64,000 nt of DNA from Lingula anatina. Its lineage: Eukaryota; Brachiopoda; Lingulata; Lingulida; Lingulidae. The notes beneath the pieces were generated by a model. The model searched no databases, was not told where the DNA came from, and saw only the letters and a list, made by a program, of their open reading frames with translations. The first letter of the stretch is position 1; the number at the start of each line of letters is the position of its first letter. The stretch is taken from assembly GCF_001039355.2 (NCBI RefSeq), contig NW_019775580.1, positions 102,060-166,059 on the forward strand, read 5' to 3'. The translations under genes and the position numbers were made by a program. This document shows positions 23,316 to 35,955 of this stretch, in pieces.

Positions 23316-24600
23316 TTGTACACGTTCTCTCTTACTTAATACAATAATGAATGCCTTCACCCGGACACTAACTTACGTTGAACATACATGTATTGATTCC
23401 TGTTGTCCCCTATCGTCTTTATGTTTTTCCCTTAAAAAGAATTTACCCATAGTATCCTAAATACCAATTTAAAATGCATAAAACACTAAGGTGGGCACGA
23501 TGTGAACTGTAACGGGAGATAATTTTAACATGATGTAAAATGCAATGTATGTATAATAACAAAAATGTTATAATTTGTAATATAGTGGGTATAACCGTCT
23601 AGTAAACGGTTGAGTAAATATAATTTGTTGGCGTTATTTCTTTTAATGAATTATTTGCATTGTTCAAAAGAAAGATGTAAGTAAGCATTTAAGACGATAA
23701 AGTAGGATCACATTAAATCTTTCAATCAACCTTGGTGAATCGGAATATTCAACGCATCTAGTTATTTTGACTGCATTTATTATGGTCAGCAAGAAGCTTT
23801 TATATAATTAATGGTAAAGCTGGTGACTTTGTAAGCCCAAAGGACTGGGGCGATACTTATATATTCATATTATATATTATGTATTATATTTGTTTATATT
23901 TGATACTGTCACAGAAATCTATTTAACTATTTAATGGGTAAAGTTCGAACATGCATGCCAGTAAATTGCTGAAATCAAAGCTCCACCTTTGTGGGAGGCA
24001 TTTTCTCCATACCAGACGTCACAACAGATTCCAGAGTCTAAAGGTTAAAAGCGCTCCCTGATTTCAATGTGACAATTAGCCGGGTTACTTGACTCTTCAT
24101 CTTTATCTACCTGTCTGGATGGCGTGGCGAATATTTGGTGACACTTAAGGTTTCTAAAGACCTGTAAATGAAATACTGATCAATATTAAATGTACTCAGA
24201 CAAGCGGAGTTGTCGAAATATTAAGTCTAGATAAAAGCACTGATGGGCAAATCATTTAATTTGTGTTTATGAGAAATGCACTCAGCTGTACACAAACGAC
24301 TTTTCACTAAACAAAAAGAAAGAAACGAGCAGTGACAAGGAGGTCTCACTCTAAATCATGGGTTAATTATTTTGGTTGTCTTGTGATTCAACTAAACTTA
24401 AACGAGTAGACTGTGATATCAAATATTCAATTATAGGCAAGCAGGTTACAGACCACTTCACTGTATTGAATATTGTATTTTAAAATGGAAAATTAATTAA
24501 CAATGAAATTATAATAAAATTCAGAATATCTAACTCACCAAAAAGTGCTCNAATTTTTTCTTGCTCGAGGCATTTTGCACTCACTTGATTTACCCTTTGA
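23316..24600. other. Non-coding stretch with a single-N scar at 24551
   Basis: AT-rich with no exon-like frames. The isolated N at 24551 probably marks a contig join, because the retrotransposon fragment that follows begins without any 5' portion. Confidence 0.45.
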
Positions 24601-24637
24601 TATATACCATTATTAGTATCTCAAAGATAACGTTATA

Positions 24638-25063
24638 ATGGCTTCTCTGTGTGGAAGGACTGTGTGGTTGAAAGGGTTAAACAAGAAGTGTGCAAAGAAA
24701 GATATTGAAAGGATGTTATACAAAGAACGGTTTGATAGAATGACGAGAGGAGCTGTCGTCCAGCAAGGAGATAGAGTATTGATCAGAAACTTGGGGTTAA
24801 AAGGAAAGAATAAGTTGGCTGATAGATGGAAACCTGAAGTATATGTGGTTGTAGAACAACCAAATAAAGATATACCGGTATACAAAATTAAAGAAGAAGG
24901 AGTCAAAAGTGGAACATTGAAAGTTGTTCACAGAAATCACTTACTTCCTTTACCTGTCGGAGGATTGAGGAAGAGTAGTGAGACAAAAGTGCAAGTTGAA
25001 GATATCTCCATTCCAAGGAGGTCTAAAAGGGAGAAGAGGATTCCAGAAAAATATCAAGGCTAA
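24638..25063 (+). pseudogene. Ty3/Gypsy retrotransposon integrase C-terminal region
   Basis: The frame encodes KERFDRMTRGAVVQQGDRVL, then IRNLGLKGKNKLADRWKPEV, YVVVEQ, and LKVVHRNHLLPLP. The series ERYD...A..GD.VL.RN...GK.KL.DRW.....V.......PVY......G..K..HRN.LLP is the C-terminal part of Gypsy integrases. A basic tail (PRRSKREKRIPEKYQ) and a stop follow. Gag, protease, reverse transcriptase and the integrase core are absent. The frame itself is undamaged for 141 codons, so this may be the 3' end of a young copy cut off by the contig join at 24551. Confidence 0.85.
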
Positions 25064-25179
25064 CTTAAAGCTTTGATTAATTTAGTGTCATATTTTAATA
25101 AAAACTAGATCATTGTTGTATAGTGTTATTATTATTTGTGGAGTGAATGAAATGTACGGAGGCATTTCTTTGAGAAGTG

Positions 25180-25600
25180 GGGTGAATGTAGCCGTATGTA
25201 TTTTCTTCACTCGTGTTCGTCTTTTGTTTTGTCACGTGGGCGTCATCTTACTCTCTCATTCCCATTGGTCATCTTTCCCGCCTTTCGTCGCTTATAAATA
25301 TCGTCGCCGCCCTTTTTCTGTCATTCTTCTTTGCTCATCGCTCTTTATATATTTACAGGTACGTGGTCAATAGTTTAATTCTTTTATGAATATTATCATT
25401 ATTATTATTATTATACATATTATTATTATATATATTAAGATTATAGCTATTAATAACATTATTATGATGATCGCACATTCTTCTTTGCTCATCGCTCTTT
25501 ATATATTTACAGATGGTATGGAATAAATAAGAACAAAGAGAAATAGACTTTGTTGTGAACCGTTGCAGTTATCTATTACTAATAAAATTGTCACGCAGCA
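25180..25600 (+). promoter_or_regulatory. Probable LTR of the Gypsy element, with promoter signals
   Basis: About 120 bp after the integrase stop the sequence changes character. It has an inverted CCAAT box (CCATTGGTC at 25262), a TATA box (TTATAAATA at 25292) and a transcript-start-like TCATTCTTC. A 36 bp phrase, ttcttctttgctcatcgctc plus tttatatatttacag, occurs twice (about 25325-25360 and 25477-25512). A second phrase, ttgtcacgcagcaaaatcag, occurs at 25588 and 25705. The polypurine tract and exact TG...CA ends are not resolved. The LTR interpretation rests on position and promoter motifs. Confidence 0.45.
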
Positions 25601-26410
25601 AAATCAGGTGATGTTGTCAATAATCAGGACCTAAGTCCTGCTACTCTACTCCTGTTATCAATGCAGTTGTACACAGTGACACCTAGTTATCTTTTACCTC
25701 AAAATTGTCACGCAGCAAAATCAGGTGATGTTGTTAATAATCAAGACCTAAGTCAAGGTTGTACTAACAAGGAAGGTATAATATTGGCAATGAACTGTGA
25801 TTTATGTACATGTAGGTGATATCACAGGTTCTTGTGTGTCACGTTTGGCTGTTAATGAGATCGGTCCACAAAACTAAAATAATGCTTTCAATAACAGAAA
25901 TGCACTGGAGAATGAGTCAAGTTTTTTTTCTCTTGAGACTGCTTAAATGCAAGCCATATTTGTCGATAAGCTAACGGAGATAAATGAACCAGTTGTAACC
26001 AGATATGGGAGCCACTGGTGACCTCAATGACACCGTGGAAAAATACCAGTTTAACTGATTATTTAACAGCCCTTTGTTTCACTTACTAAGCACACACCCC
26101 TCAATGGCTTGAAAAGCATTATAGTTTATTCTAGTCTTTCTGAACTTAAGCACTTTCACAATACTCGTTTTCTCGGCCGAAAGAGAGGGATCGAGACAGG
26201 GGGAGGTGTAAGAAAGAGATGAAAAGAGAGAGGGCGGAGGAGAGAGATAGAGAAACAACCGTTTATTTGCACTACAAAAGTAATTCGCACTGAAGCATCT
26301 ACTTGTATAGCATCATTTTAACGCGTTAAAACAAAATTGCCACTATTGTCTCTATTCTTACATCTATCATATTTTATCTATTTTACACTTCTTGTACATG
26401 TCAAGTCTAA

Positions 26411-26712
26411 GACCGCATTCACATTGAGTTGAGCCATGGCTCTACAAAGCCACGAACTAAATATGGCGGACGTACATGAAAGGAAAACCGCCTACTCTTT
26501 TAATAGTCTCTCCGCCTCTCACACGCCTCCCCATGTGTCGTCCCAGTGGAGCCGAGATTTAATGACTGTACCCCCGCAGGGACGACGCATGGGGAGGCGT
26601 ATGACAGGCGGAGAGACTATTAAAAGATTAGGCGGTTTTCCTTTCATGTACGTCCGCCATATTTAGTTCGTGGCTTTGTAGAGCCATGGCTCAACTCGAT
26701 GTGAATGTGGTC
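26411..26712. mobile_element. Fold-back MITE with TAA target duplication
   Basis: Almost the whole 302 bp forms one inverted repeat. The left arm runs gaccgcattcacattgagtt onward through tggcggacgtacatgaaagg and gtctctccgcc; the right arm is its near-perfect complement, with a central spacer of roughly 30-40 bp. TAA lies on both sides (26408-26410 and 26713-26715), the target duplication typical of PIF/Harbinger MITEs. The arms are so similar that insertion must be fairly recent or the hairpin is maintained by conversion. Confidence 0.85.
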
Positions 26713-26715
26713 TAA

Positions 26716-28539
26716 TTATATAGTTAAGCCTTCATAGCTTTGTCTGATTTTTTCCTCAAAATAAACATAACAATTAATAAAAATTAATTGGATACCACTT
26801 TAAGCATTTGAGAGAACAAAGTAGATTAAGTAATCTTACACAAAACAAGTTGTTCATTTAAATGTAAATAATGATGGAGTCCATTTTTCTCGATGCCGAA
26901 AAGAACCCCGTCACTTTTGGTTTGAACCCGGCGGATATTCAATACATGTCAAGGGAGTGAAAAAGAGTAGAATGCTTTTTGATTATTATTAGGAGTAAAA
27001 CTCGTGCTGTAGGCCTGCCAATAAAATTTCAAGAGAGCGACAGAGGAGGGGAAGAATGAGAGAGAGAGTTTGCAGGTAGTGAGTCTCATACTGTACCTCT
27101 AAAACATCAAACTTTGGGCGGTCTTTTAGTGGTTTTTCTTCAAAAAATTCTTCAATGTTGTCAGGTAATGTTGTGGACCTTCTGAGTCACTAAAATCAGT
27201 GTCACTTAGTCATTTTGTTTGCTCAAACTCCTAATTTCCAGAAACGATTGCTTTGATCGCTAAATATGAGCTACCATTGCCAATACAGCAAGTGATTTTC
27301 ACTTTGATCTGTATTTACAACCTTTTTAGTTATGAAATGTTGACGACTTCTAGCAATATTCGGTACGTTCATAGCATCTCGACTTCACCTTCAAATGTCG
27401 AGATTGCGCACAGAAGCACATTATATGTTCAAGGTTAACATGGGTGCTGACATCTATCGGAACAATGTTGAGGTGTACATGGAGGACGCATTGACGACGA
27501 ATCAAACTGAACGGTTTGAAACTGGGTGTTATCTACTTAATACCTATGATGTTTATAATTCCACCGAACTCGAAAAAATTATGTGTATGACAGCTCTACA
27601 TGTATGACACACATAAATTTTTCTCCATAGAGTACTAGGCAGAGAGGTTTTAATTTTGCTCAACATTACTTGTAGGCCTACATTAATTTCTTTAACAAAC
27701 CGTCCATTCCATCATTCGTGTTATAGAAGTACGTATCTCTTATGTAACTATGACATGAATGTTATGACATGAAATAACAAGCAGTCAAAATAAGTTTTTC
27801 TATTGATAGGCAACATAATTTCGAGAATATTTCGGTCGGTTAAAAAGATTGACCCCCCTTAGCCTATAGACTTAATGGAAACATTTAAGGTCGCAAAGTC
27901 TGGAATCTGAATGAATTGAAACGCTCAGCTGTCAATTAAGGTAGATGTCGGGGAGAATGAAATTCTGGGGATTCATAAAACTGGTGTAGAGCCGCATTTC
28001 TCAACCGGTTGCAAAATGCGTCCATTTGCAAAATGCGGCATTACAAAATTTTTGCAGGTGAATGCATTTTGCAACTGCAACGCATTTTGCAACCTAAGAA
28101 AATCGTGAAAACGCATTTTTTCAACCAGAACTCCGCACACACTCAGGAATCCTAGCATTCATCTGCTGTTGTGTCTTAATAAAAAAATGTTTATTACTGA
28201 AGAGCATTAATTAACATGTTTTTATGTTAAAGAACAACGGGACCTGGACCCTTGGACTAGGATTCCTGAGAGTATGGGGTCTTGAATGGGGATTTAATTA
28301 AACTGACCTATATTTCTCTGCATTTTCCTTCCTTCCTAACTCGAATACCGCCTTCAGATTCACTCATCGTACTAGCTGGATCTGTCCAACTCTGCAGGGA
28401 ATCTGACTCAAGTGCAATTAATGGAATCAGCTTTATTGTCTGACAACCTACCAATCACCCCACCCCAAATTCCCATATAGCCCACTCATGCACCAAAGAG
28501 TCATGTTCCTTATTCGAATGGTCTAGGAAGAGATGGAAT
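26716..28539. other. Non-coding stretch
   Basis: AT-rich. Near 27990-28110 the phrase ttgcaaaatgcg recurs several times, and again near 29190 (ctggttgcaaaatgcattgc), a small dispersed motif. No exon recognised. Confidence 0.45.
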
Positions 28540-29165
28540 GAATTACGGTAAGGTATTAGTCAACTATCCCAAGGGATGGCTACATCCCAAGTCATCAAAA
28601 GTTATGATGTGCACAAGCACATCGCATTTCAATTTCTATAATATAAGGTCCAGCAGAAAATACGATTTAAAGATTACATCAACAACCTCCAGGGGCAGCC
28701 ACACCCATATAGTCACAAAAAAGTAAGAAAAAAAAAAACGATGTGCCAATGCACACCCGACATTTCAGTTTCCTCAATCTCAAGACCTATGAGTATATAG
28801 CAGAAAATACAATGTAAAGATAATAATCAACCACCCCTAGGGACGGCAACACCCTATAGTCATAAAAAATCCGAAGGACACGTGCACATCCCTAATGGCA
28901 AGTTTAAATATCCCCCACGTCTCATGTTTCTTACTTTAATGGATAGGGGTAGATAACAGTAACAACGATATCAAAATATGCACTCCCCCCGAAAATAGCC
29001 TACTGCAAATTATGTCACACTAGCTAAAACTCAGAAGAGCCTCATTGGTTTCTTAATTCCCAATGTTTTAGCTTCTTAAAGATCTTCAGGTATAGACAGT
29101 AGAAATTACAATGTTAAAATTACAATCAATCGCCCTGTGGGACAACCACGCCCCGTAATTCAAAC
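28540..29165. repeat. Degenerate tandem repeat, about three units
   Basis: Three stretches share an order of phrases: agcagaaaatac(a/g)a, taaagatta/taataatca, (c/a)accaccc or cctccagg, gggacggcaacaccc or ggggcagccacaccc, and atagtcataaaaaa. They occur near 28650-28725, 28800-28870 and 29095-29160. The spacing is uneven (about 150-290 bp), so this is an old, indel-rich array. No coding function is seen. Confidence 0.55.
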
Positions 29166-31440
29166 CGTTTCAGGGACTATAAAAAAACTGGTTGCAAAAT
29201 GCATTGCAGTTGCAAAATACCTTCCCCTTAAAATGGCGCCAACCAGGAAGTAAAACTCTCTTAGAAAAAAATAATATCACGCGTCAATTTTCAATGTCCC
29301 AGAGCCCGAGATGGGCTACGTGTTTGCCTCAGAGGCTTTTACGAAAAATAGCATTCAAACACGTATATGTACTTGTAGTACTCACTGTTATTTATGTCAG
29401 TGGCAGCTACCTTCTCTTTCAGTTCTACGACGTACAAGTACTTTCTGTGTGGACTCGGTGCTGTTACTAAGGTAAATAACAGTCAGTAACAGCTCTTTAG
29501 TGAACTGTAGATATTTTTCCTAGTTATTTATGTCTATTGCTGCTGATAGGTCGACGTTCTGCACCCAACATCAACGTTTATCGTCTCTAGACAAATATTG
29601 GGGATCCGCCATATAGATAAACGTCCCAATAAAATATTCGTCCCGATAGATATGTCTGTATACATACACGTCTCAATAGATTTACGTCTCGTAAAATTTA
29701 CGTTCCGATAGATCCACCAACAGATCCCTATTAACCCACGTATCTTTAAAACCGGGTACCGCTAGATCCTTCTATCTGACCTCGTAATTAATCGGCTAAA
29801 ATGCCGATATCTACTTGACATACAGGTATGAGGCTTTCGAGTGATAGTCTGGCTGCGAGTACTGACCCACTTAGTGATCAGACTTAATTACAACCTAATA
29901 TTTATAATTTATTTATTTATATATTTATTAGGTGTTCAAACAAGACATACATGTACGTCTACCATTAACTATCGTTTACTATCGTTTACTCCATTCCGCA
30001 ATGTACGCACGTAACTTCATCAGTGTACAGGGGCGGATCCAGAGATATTTTCTGACAGTCTTTCAAATTATCTTTGTTGATCCATCTTCCATTTTTGACC
30101 GTCTTCCGACAGAAAACATTAGATGGCTGACAATGTAAACTTGAAAATCCGCCCCTGATGTAAACTACTTGGACATAATAACGACATAAATTCTTTATTT
30201 ATATATACAGACGTAAATAACGCCGATTTTTGCCTGTGAACTTTGGACATGTTTGTCAACCATACAGTAATGGTTTCTATCAAATATACAAGACAGTTAT
30301 CAGGCAGAATCATTCATGCAAATGCCCGAATAAATCATACACAGTATAAAATAAGAAGGGTTTACTTGTAAAACTCTTAACATTATTTCATCAATTTTTG
30401 CCGAGTTCTTAATTGACGGGGGTGGTGTGTATGTGTTTTCTGGGATTAATCGCTATGAAAAAATATATAATCTTAGGTTCCTGTCAGAATGTATACTTTG
30501 TTGAATTCTTATCATTCTTGTATTCTATTCAATAGATCAACAACACTTAAAGAGACAGATGCTACAAAAGTGTGCAGAAGTATTTTTTCACGATCAAATT
30601 AAAAACTATGTATATATCGCGGGTGTGACTTTCTAATGAGGCTATCTACCAGACTCTTCAGAAACAAGTTTTTAAAAAATAAATTTTTGTCTGCATAGGT
30701 TCCATGTACATGTTTTTAAGACTTACTGATAAAACTGACCTTGACTAAATATTTTTAGTTATCGTTTTTAATTGATAAATTAAAAATAACCACTCCATGT
30801 TTTTTTCAGCGGGGGAGGGGGGGGGTAATATATGACGTCACGAGCAGCAACTTGACCCGACTGACCGTCAAACAGCCCAGCAGACAGGTGTGGAGAACTG
30901 ACCTGGGATTCTGTATACAATGTACGTGTATATGGGAATTAATTTCTGGGAATTCAGCCAGTATTTATTGACTCCATGAGCCCCTAAGGGGATTTAGGAG
31001 GGGGAGGTGTCAGGGGAGGCCTGATCCCTCCCCCCCCATTAGGTTTCTGAAAAACAGTCACACCAATAGTCCCCTCTTGAAATTAGAATTGTGACTAGCT
31101 GAATCATAGTTCTCAACTATAACAAATAGCACTGTTTGCCCTCCAAAAAAACAACATTTTCCAGAGCCCTTAAGTGGGCCCTTGAACCCTCGTCAAGGGG
31201 GGTGGTTGATGGTCATCTTCCCATGCAAGGCCTCTCCTTCCTAAAACAAACAAAAAGCCCATTCCACTCCTTCAAATAATCCTGCCAAGAGACATGTTTA
31301 CCTTTTCAACTGATTGCATTCAGCAACAGTCCCCAACAAGTTGGATTGAATAACATGGACTGGTAGTTTCACTGGGAATGGGCCCTTCAACTAAATTTTT
31401 ACTTTAAGAAAACTTGTACGTACATGGAATTTGCCACGAA
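29166..31440. other. Non-coding stretch with MITE remnants
   Basis: It contains a MITE at 30028-30157 and a remnant at about 30980-31130 whose reverse complement matches 20278-20400 (ctaatttcaagaggggacta). A short degenerate array with phrases like acgtctcaatagattta lies at 29570-29720. No exon recognised. Confidence 0.45.
30028..30157. mobile_element. hAT-type MITE related to 22294-22456
   Basis: The 130 bp element starts CAGGGGCGGATCCAGAGATA and ends AATCCGCCCCTG. Its interior matches the 22294-22456 element (ttttctgacagtctt, caaattatctttgttg, gaccgtcttc). The target duplication is not clear, so it is probably older. Confidence 0.75.
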
Positions 31441-31449
31441 AAAAAAAAA

Positions 31450-34137
31450 AAAACTCAAGTCAGTTTGTATAGTTTAAATTATTTATTAATTCCTTTATTT
31501 TCTTGCTGTACAAATCCTGTGGGGAGAACACTGGTCAAGTGGTATCCGTGACTTTAAATAAATACCAACCAAGTGGACACATGGACCAGTAACAAAAGTG
31601 ATGAACAGAAAACTGTAGACATGCTCTTGCTAAGTTGTCACCATCCTGAATACATGTTGATCAAATATGATGTATAAAAATCCCAGTCTACTTATGACTT
31701 TGGGTAAATAATGATAAAATGTATATTGCGTCTTATCCATATACATCATGTACATTAACTTACCTAGTCTTATGAAAATAAAAGCATTTAAGACATCTAA
31801 ACTGTCTTTTGTTTGGGAATTCAAAATAAATAAATAAATAAATAAATAACCAAACAGGCTTCAAAAATTAGTTTTTTTTACAAAATTATTTCAAGGACAG
31901 ACAAGTTAACATCTTAGCACAGCATAATCCAAACCTTCACACAGCAGATGGAGTGGACTTTTTTTACACACTTTCCTAAAATCTAACCAATACTACTTCA
32001 CTTGATCCATTTTCTAGAACAAACAAAGCCAGCTCTATATAACCTGTAGATATAGTTGTGACCAATTCTTGCAGTTCAAACCCCTCATGGCAAGACTTGA
32101 TATCGGCATTTGAGCAACTATCAAAGGGTTTTTAGCACCTGAATGGAGCTGCAAGAAAGAGGAACCTGGGTGCTGCATGCCTTGACTTTATGACCAGTAA
32201 CCAGATCTATCTCACTTTAGGACAGACAACATTGATAGATGATGGTTAATGACCACCGCCAAACAAAATCTAGAGGAAAATCAGCCCTAAAATTAAGCTG
32301 ACGTGCTCTTTAAATAATGTACATTTTAAAACCAAAAATGTTATCTACCAAATATGTTTACAAAATGTTTCTGCTCCTAAGTGAACTTATCAAATGTTAT
32401 TATTTGAGACTTTCATTCAACTGGCCAAAATGTATACAAGACTTGCTGACATAAATCTAACAATCTTTATATTTGAAGATCAATTTTTAACACATGGTAG
32501 ATGGCATTAGACTTCCTCATAAATTTATGAATCCTAAACTTGATATAATTTCCTTCTACTTCTATATTTCCCAGTACATACATCTAGTCCACTCCATCTG
32601 TGCTATGTATTGTATAACAAAGAATTCATCCACTACAAACAGAGATATTTGTTTCATACTACAACTTGGGAACAACATGATACCACTACCTCTGGTACAG
32701 GGACAGTTTGACTGTGCTGTTTACCATGTATCCATGACAACCAGTGTTTTCATAGTATCCATGGCAACATACCCTAATAAATAAAGCCTGGTAATAATAC
32801 TGATCTATGAGAATGTGCAGATTTTAGCAAATATGTCAGTTAAACACCAAAAGTTGCATCAAGAGGCCCCCAAATTAAAAAAAAAATCACGATACATGAT
32901 CTATTTCTCAAATTCACTTTTTTATTTGTTCTACAATGGCTGAGGTAGCTCTGATCTTGGTTTGTGAACTGTTTCTTAATTAGGATACAAATATTGGGAA
33001 CAAGAGATGGCTCAAAAACTCAATCAAATGTCAGTGCAGTTTATGTCAAATATGACTAGGTCTGTTTCTAAAAAAAAATTACTTCCCAATTTACTTCTCC
33101 ACTTTGCAGGATGTGGTATATTAAGAGATAAGAAGTAAAACACTTCTCACGCCATGAGATTAGATTCTCTGAGGATTAGTGTTTCCCATATAACTATTTT
33201 CAGTTCGAGACATCCCAGCTATAAATTTGCTTTCTACGAAACAAGAAAAACTGCATCAACTTTAGGAAGTTATGGATTCTTGAATCTTTGAGCAATACTT
33301 TGGTTTGACTGGTTTAATATGAGCAATCATGTGCCATACAAACACACGCACACACACAAACACGCACGCACACATTAGATGGTAGACAAATCTATTACAT
33401 GTCATAGATTGTAGTGATTAATAGGGAAATTAAAGAAATGTCTAGATCTTGTAACCTTGGTCATAACATAAATAACAAGTATTCAACAAGTTGTACCAGA
33501 TAAAGTATTATGCTATACAATTGGCTAAACAATGCCAACTTTTATCCCCCAAAGCCAAATCAAAATATTGGTGTCTTAGGATTTTGTGATGCAACATATC
33601 ATGATATGAAACAATACAACTAAGGTAATTTTTGACCTACTTCATAGAAATGCCACATCCACCATACATCCTTATATAGTATCTTTTAGAAGATCAAATT
33701 TAGCTCCCACCAACAAAAAATTATATTGCATGATTCATACACTGTACATAATATACAAGGAATACCTGTACAATATTTACATAACCTTGTCAAGTTAATT
33801 CATCACTATACACTTACACACACAAAGTGTGAAGAAAGAACACATGAAACAGAAATGCACTACAGTAATACCACTTACCCTTACTTTGTATGGGTATAAA
33901 AAAAAGAGAAAAACAACCAATTCACTTTAATAAGTAGTAAGATATAATAATAACTATACAATTGTGAGATTTGGCAAAGAAATGGGTTTCTTGATTTGCA
34001 TAATGTTAAGTGAACAGTTAAGCAGCATGGCTGCCATAGCTGTGATCACATTGTGAACTTATTTCTCAAAAGAATAAATCCAGTCATCTTTCCACTGTGC
34101 ATTCCTCTCCAGAACTTAACATACACAACTCTGTTTG
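31450..34137 (-). other. Probable long 3' untranslated region of LRIG
   Basis: Immediately downstream of the LRIG stop codon is 2.7 kb of AT-rich sequence without transposon signatures, splice-bounded exons or coding frames. Reverse-strand AATAAA signals are visible near 31484 and 31497. LRIG genes commonly have long 3' UTRs. Its extent is a guess from the absence of repeats and the poly(A) signals. Confidence 0.35.
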
Positions 34138-35955
34138 CTAAACTCTGTCATCTCCTGTCCTGTGAGGCAGCGCCACCTTTTGTTTTGAAGAAGGTGATTT
34201 CAAACCAACCTCTGGAATGCTCCCTGCTGTTTCTAACGTTTCATCCATTGGATTCACATACAAGTGTCTATGGTGTTGTTGAGATGGAGAACTTAAAGTC
34301 CTTCCGCCATGTTGTCTGTGTTGTGACCTGCCCCCTATAGGAGGCGCTTGTCTTCCGCGATGGCGGCGTTCAGCACTATCAAAGTGTCTGTGATTGTGAT
34401 TGTTTTCACTGGGGATGTCCCCAGAGTCTATATTATGATGTGAGCTGAGATGGCTGAGCTGAGGATGACTACTACTATTACTACTGGTATGGTGACTTGG
34501 TGACTTTGGAGAACTGGCACTGGATGAGTGATGATTGGGATGAACCTCAGAGTCTGGATACAGATCTGGAATGATTAACGTTATTTACATAAATACTAAA
34601 CTTTTATCAATTCAAGCATCATAGGTATAAAAAAATCTGTCTAAATACTACCAAAGTCAACAGTTAAGTTACGAAATAATGACGACCTCACATAATCATA
34701 ATGTTAACTGAGCATTTTTAAAATTATAAACAAATAAATAAATGCATTACCTTCATATGGTATTGGCAATGTGTGAGATGTGGTGTGAGAATTATGTCCA
34801 GGGACACATGAGTACTGTGGCAAGGAGGCAGTGTGGGGGGCAGGGGGCTCTGAAATTGAACACAAATATAAAGATGTGGTGTGAGAAGTATGTCCAGGGA
34901 CACATGAGTACTGTGGCAAGGAGGAAAGGTTTAATTCAATATAATTCCAAATTACAAAATAATAATTATAATAATTAAAATGCAGGGCGTTTTTCCAGTA
35001 AGAACAAACTATTTTCCTTAAATCAGACCTATCTGTGTTCTATTAATCTCAACTAGTAACTCTACTGCTACATTTTGAAAAATGTTATTTATCTATAAAC
35101 AAAGACAATAAACAATTGTAATGGCTTAGAAAATGTCATCCAAATGCTAAAAATACCTGGATTGTCTGTGGGTGACTTGGAGCAGTGATAACTATCTGCT
35201 GTTGATCTGGTGTGAGGCAGGGAGCTGGCGTTAAACCACTGCGGTGGCTGATGAATCATGGCCACTGGGCTTGGTGACCTGTCTCGGACCCCATTGTGAT
35301 TGGCTAGTTTAGGATGAGGGTTAAAAGTTTGCAGAGAGTTCAGTCCAGTGCTGCTGGTGCTCCGTGTGCTGGGAGAGCTACTGTCTGACGCACTGCTTGG
35401 CAGAGATAAACTGTTGATACTGTGCTCTGTGGAAAACAGAAAAAATAATGTTTTATATCTCCACAGGATAACATGAAAGTTACTTTTTCTATTCTATTTT
35501 TTTTCTATTTAAGACAGGTATCAATTTGTAATTTCGGCTCGCCCCAGAATATACCTCACATGAGGTTTCTAACCCTAAAGCTTGAATGGTCCTTATTGAG
35601 GCAGATAAAATATCAGATACATTTGGTTTAAATTGTCTTCACAATTTTTAACCAATCTTAAAAATGTAAAAATAGGTTAAAAAATCTTTTAAATTGTCTC
35701 AGTACAAACCTGACTCTGCAGCCGGCTGGTGTTCATCACAAGTCAGCGGCACTGACTGTTTTAGATCGTCATCCTCCACATCACTTGGAAAGATGGCTGC
35801 CGTGCGCCCACACTCCGCCTTGGCGTACCGGGGGTGTGACTGGAACATGGGTAACACATGTCCCTGATACTCCAGGAACTGGTCTGACTTTGAGCTTTCC
35901 CGTTCCTCATCTGATGGATTATATGGTGTCAAGTCACCAGGTAAAGTTGTCTCAT
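34138..35955 (-). CDS. LRIG: LRIG cytoplasmic tail exons (four)
   Basis: Exon 35710-35955 follows the membrane exon in phase and starts [18 protein letters not shown], matching the DET.LP...... start of vertebrate LRIG tails. Exons 35157-35426 and 34751-34849 are rich in Ser, Pro, His and Thr. The last exon, 34138-34565, has His/Ser runs ([33 protein letters not shown]) and ends GDDRV before TAG at 34138-34140. The His/Ser-rich content has no domain I recognise; tails of LRIG proteins are poorly conserved between phyla. Confidence 0.9.
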
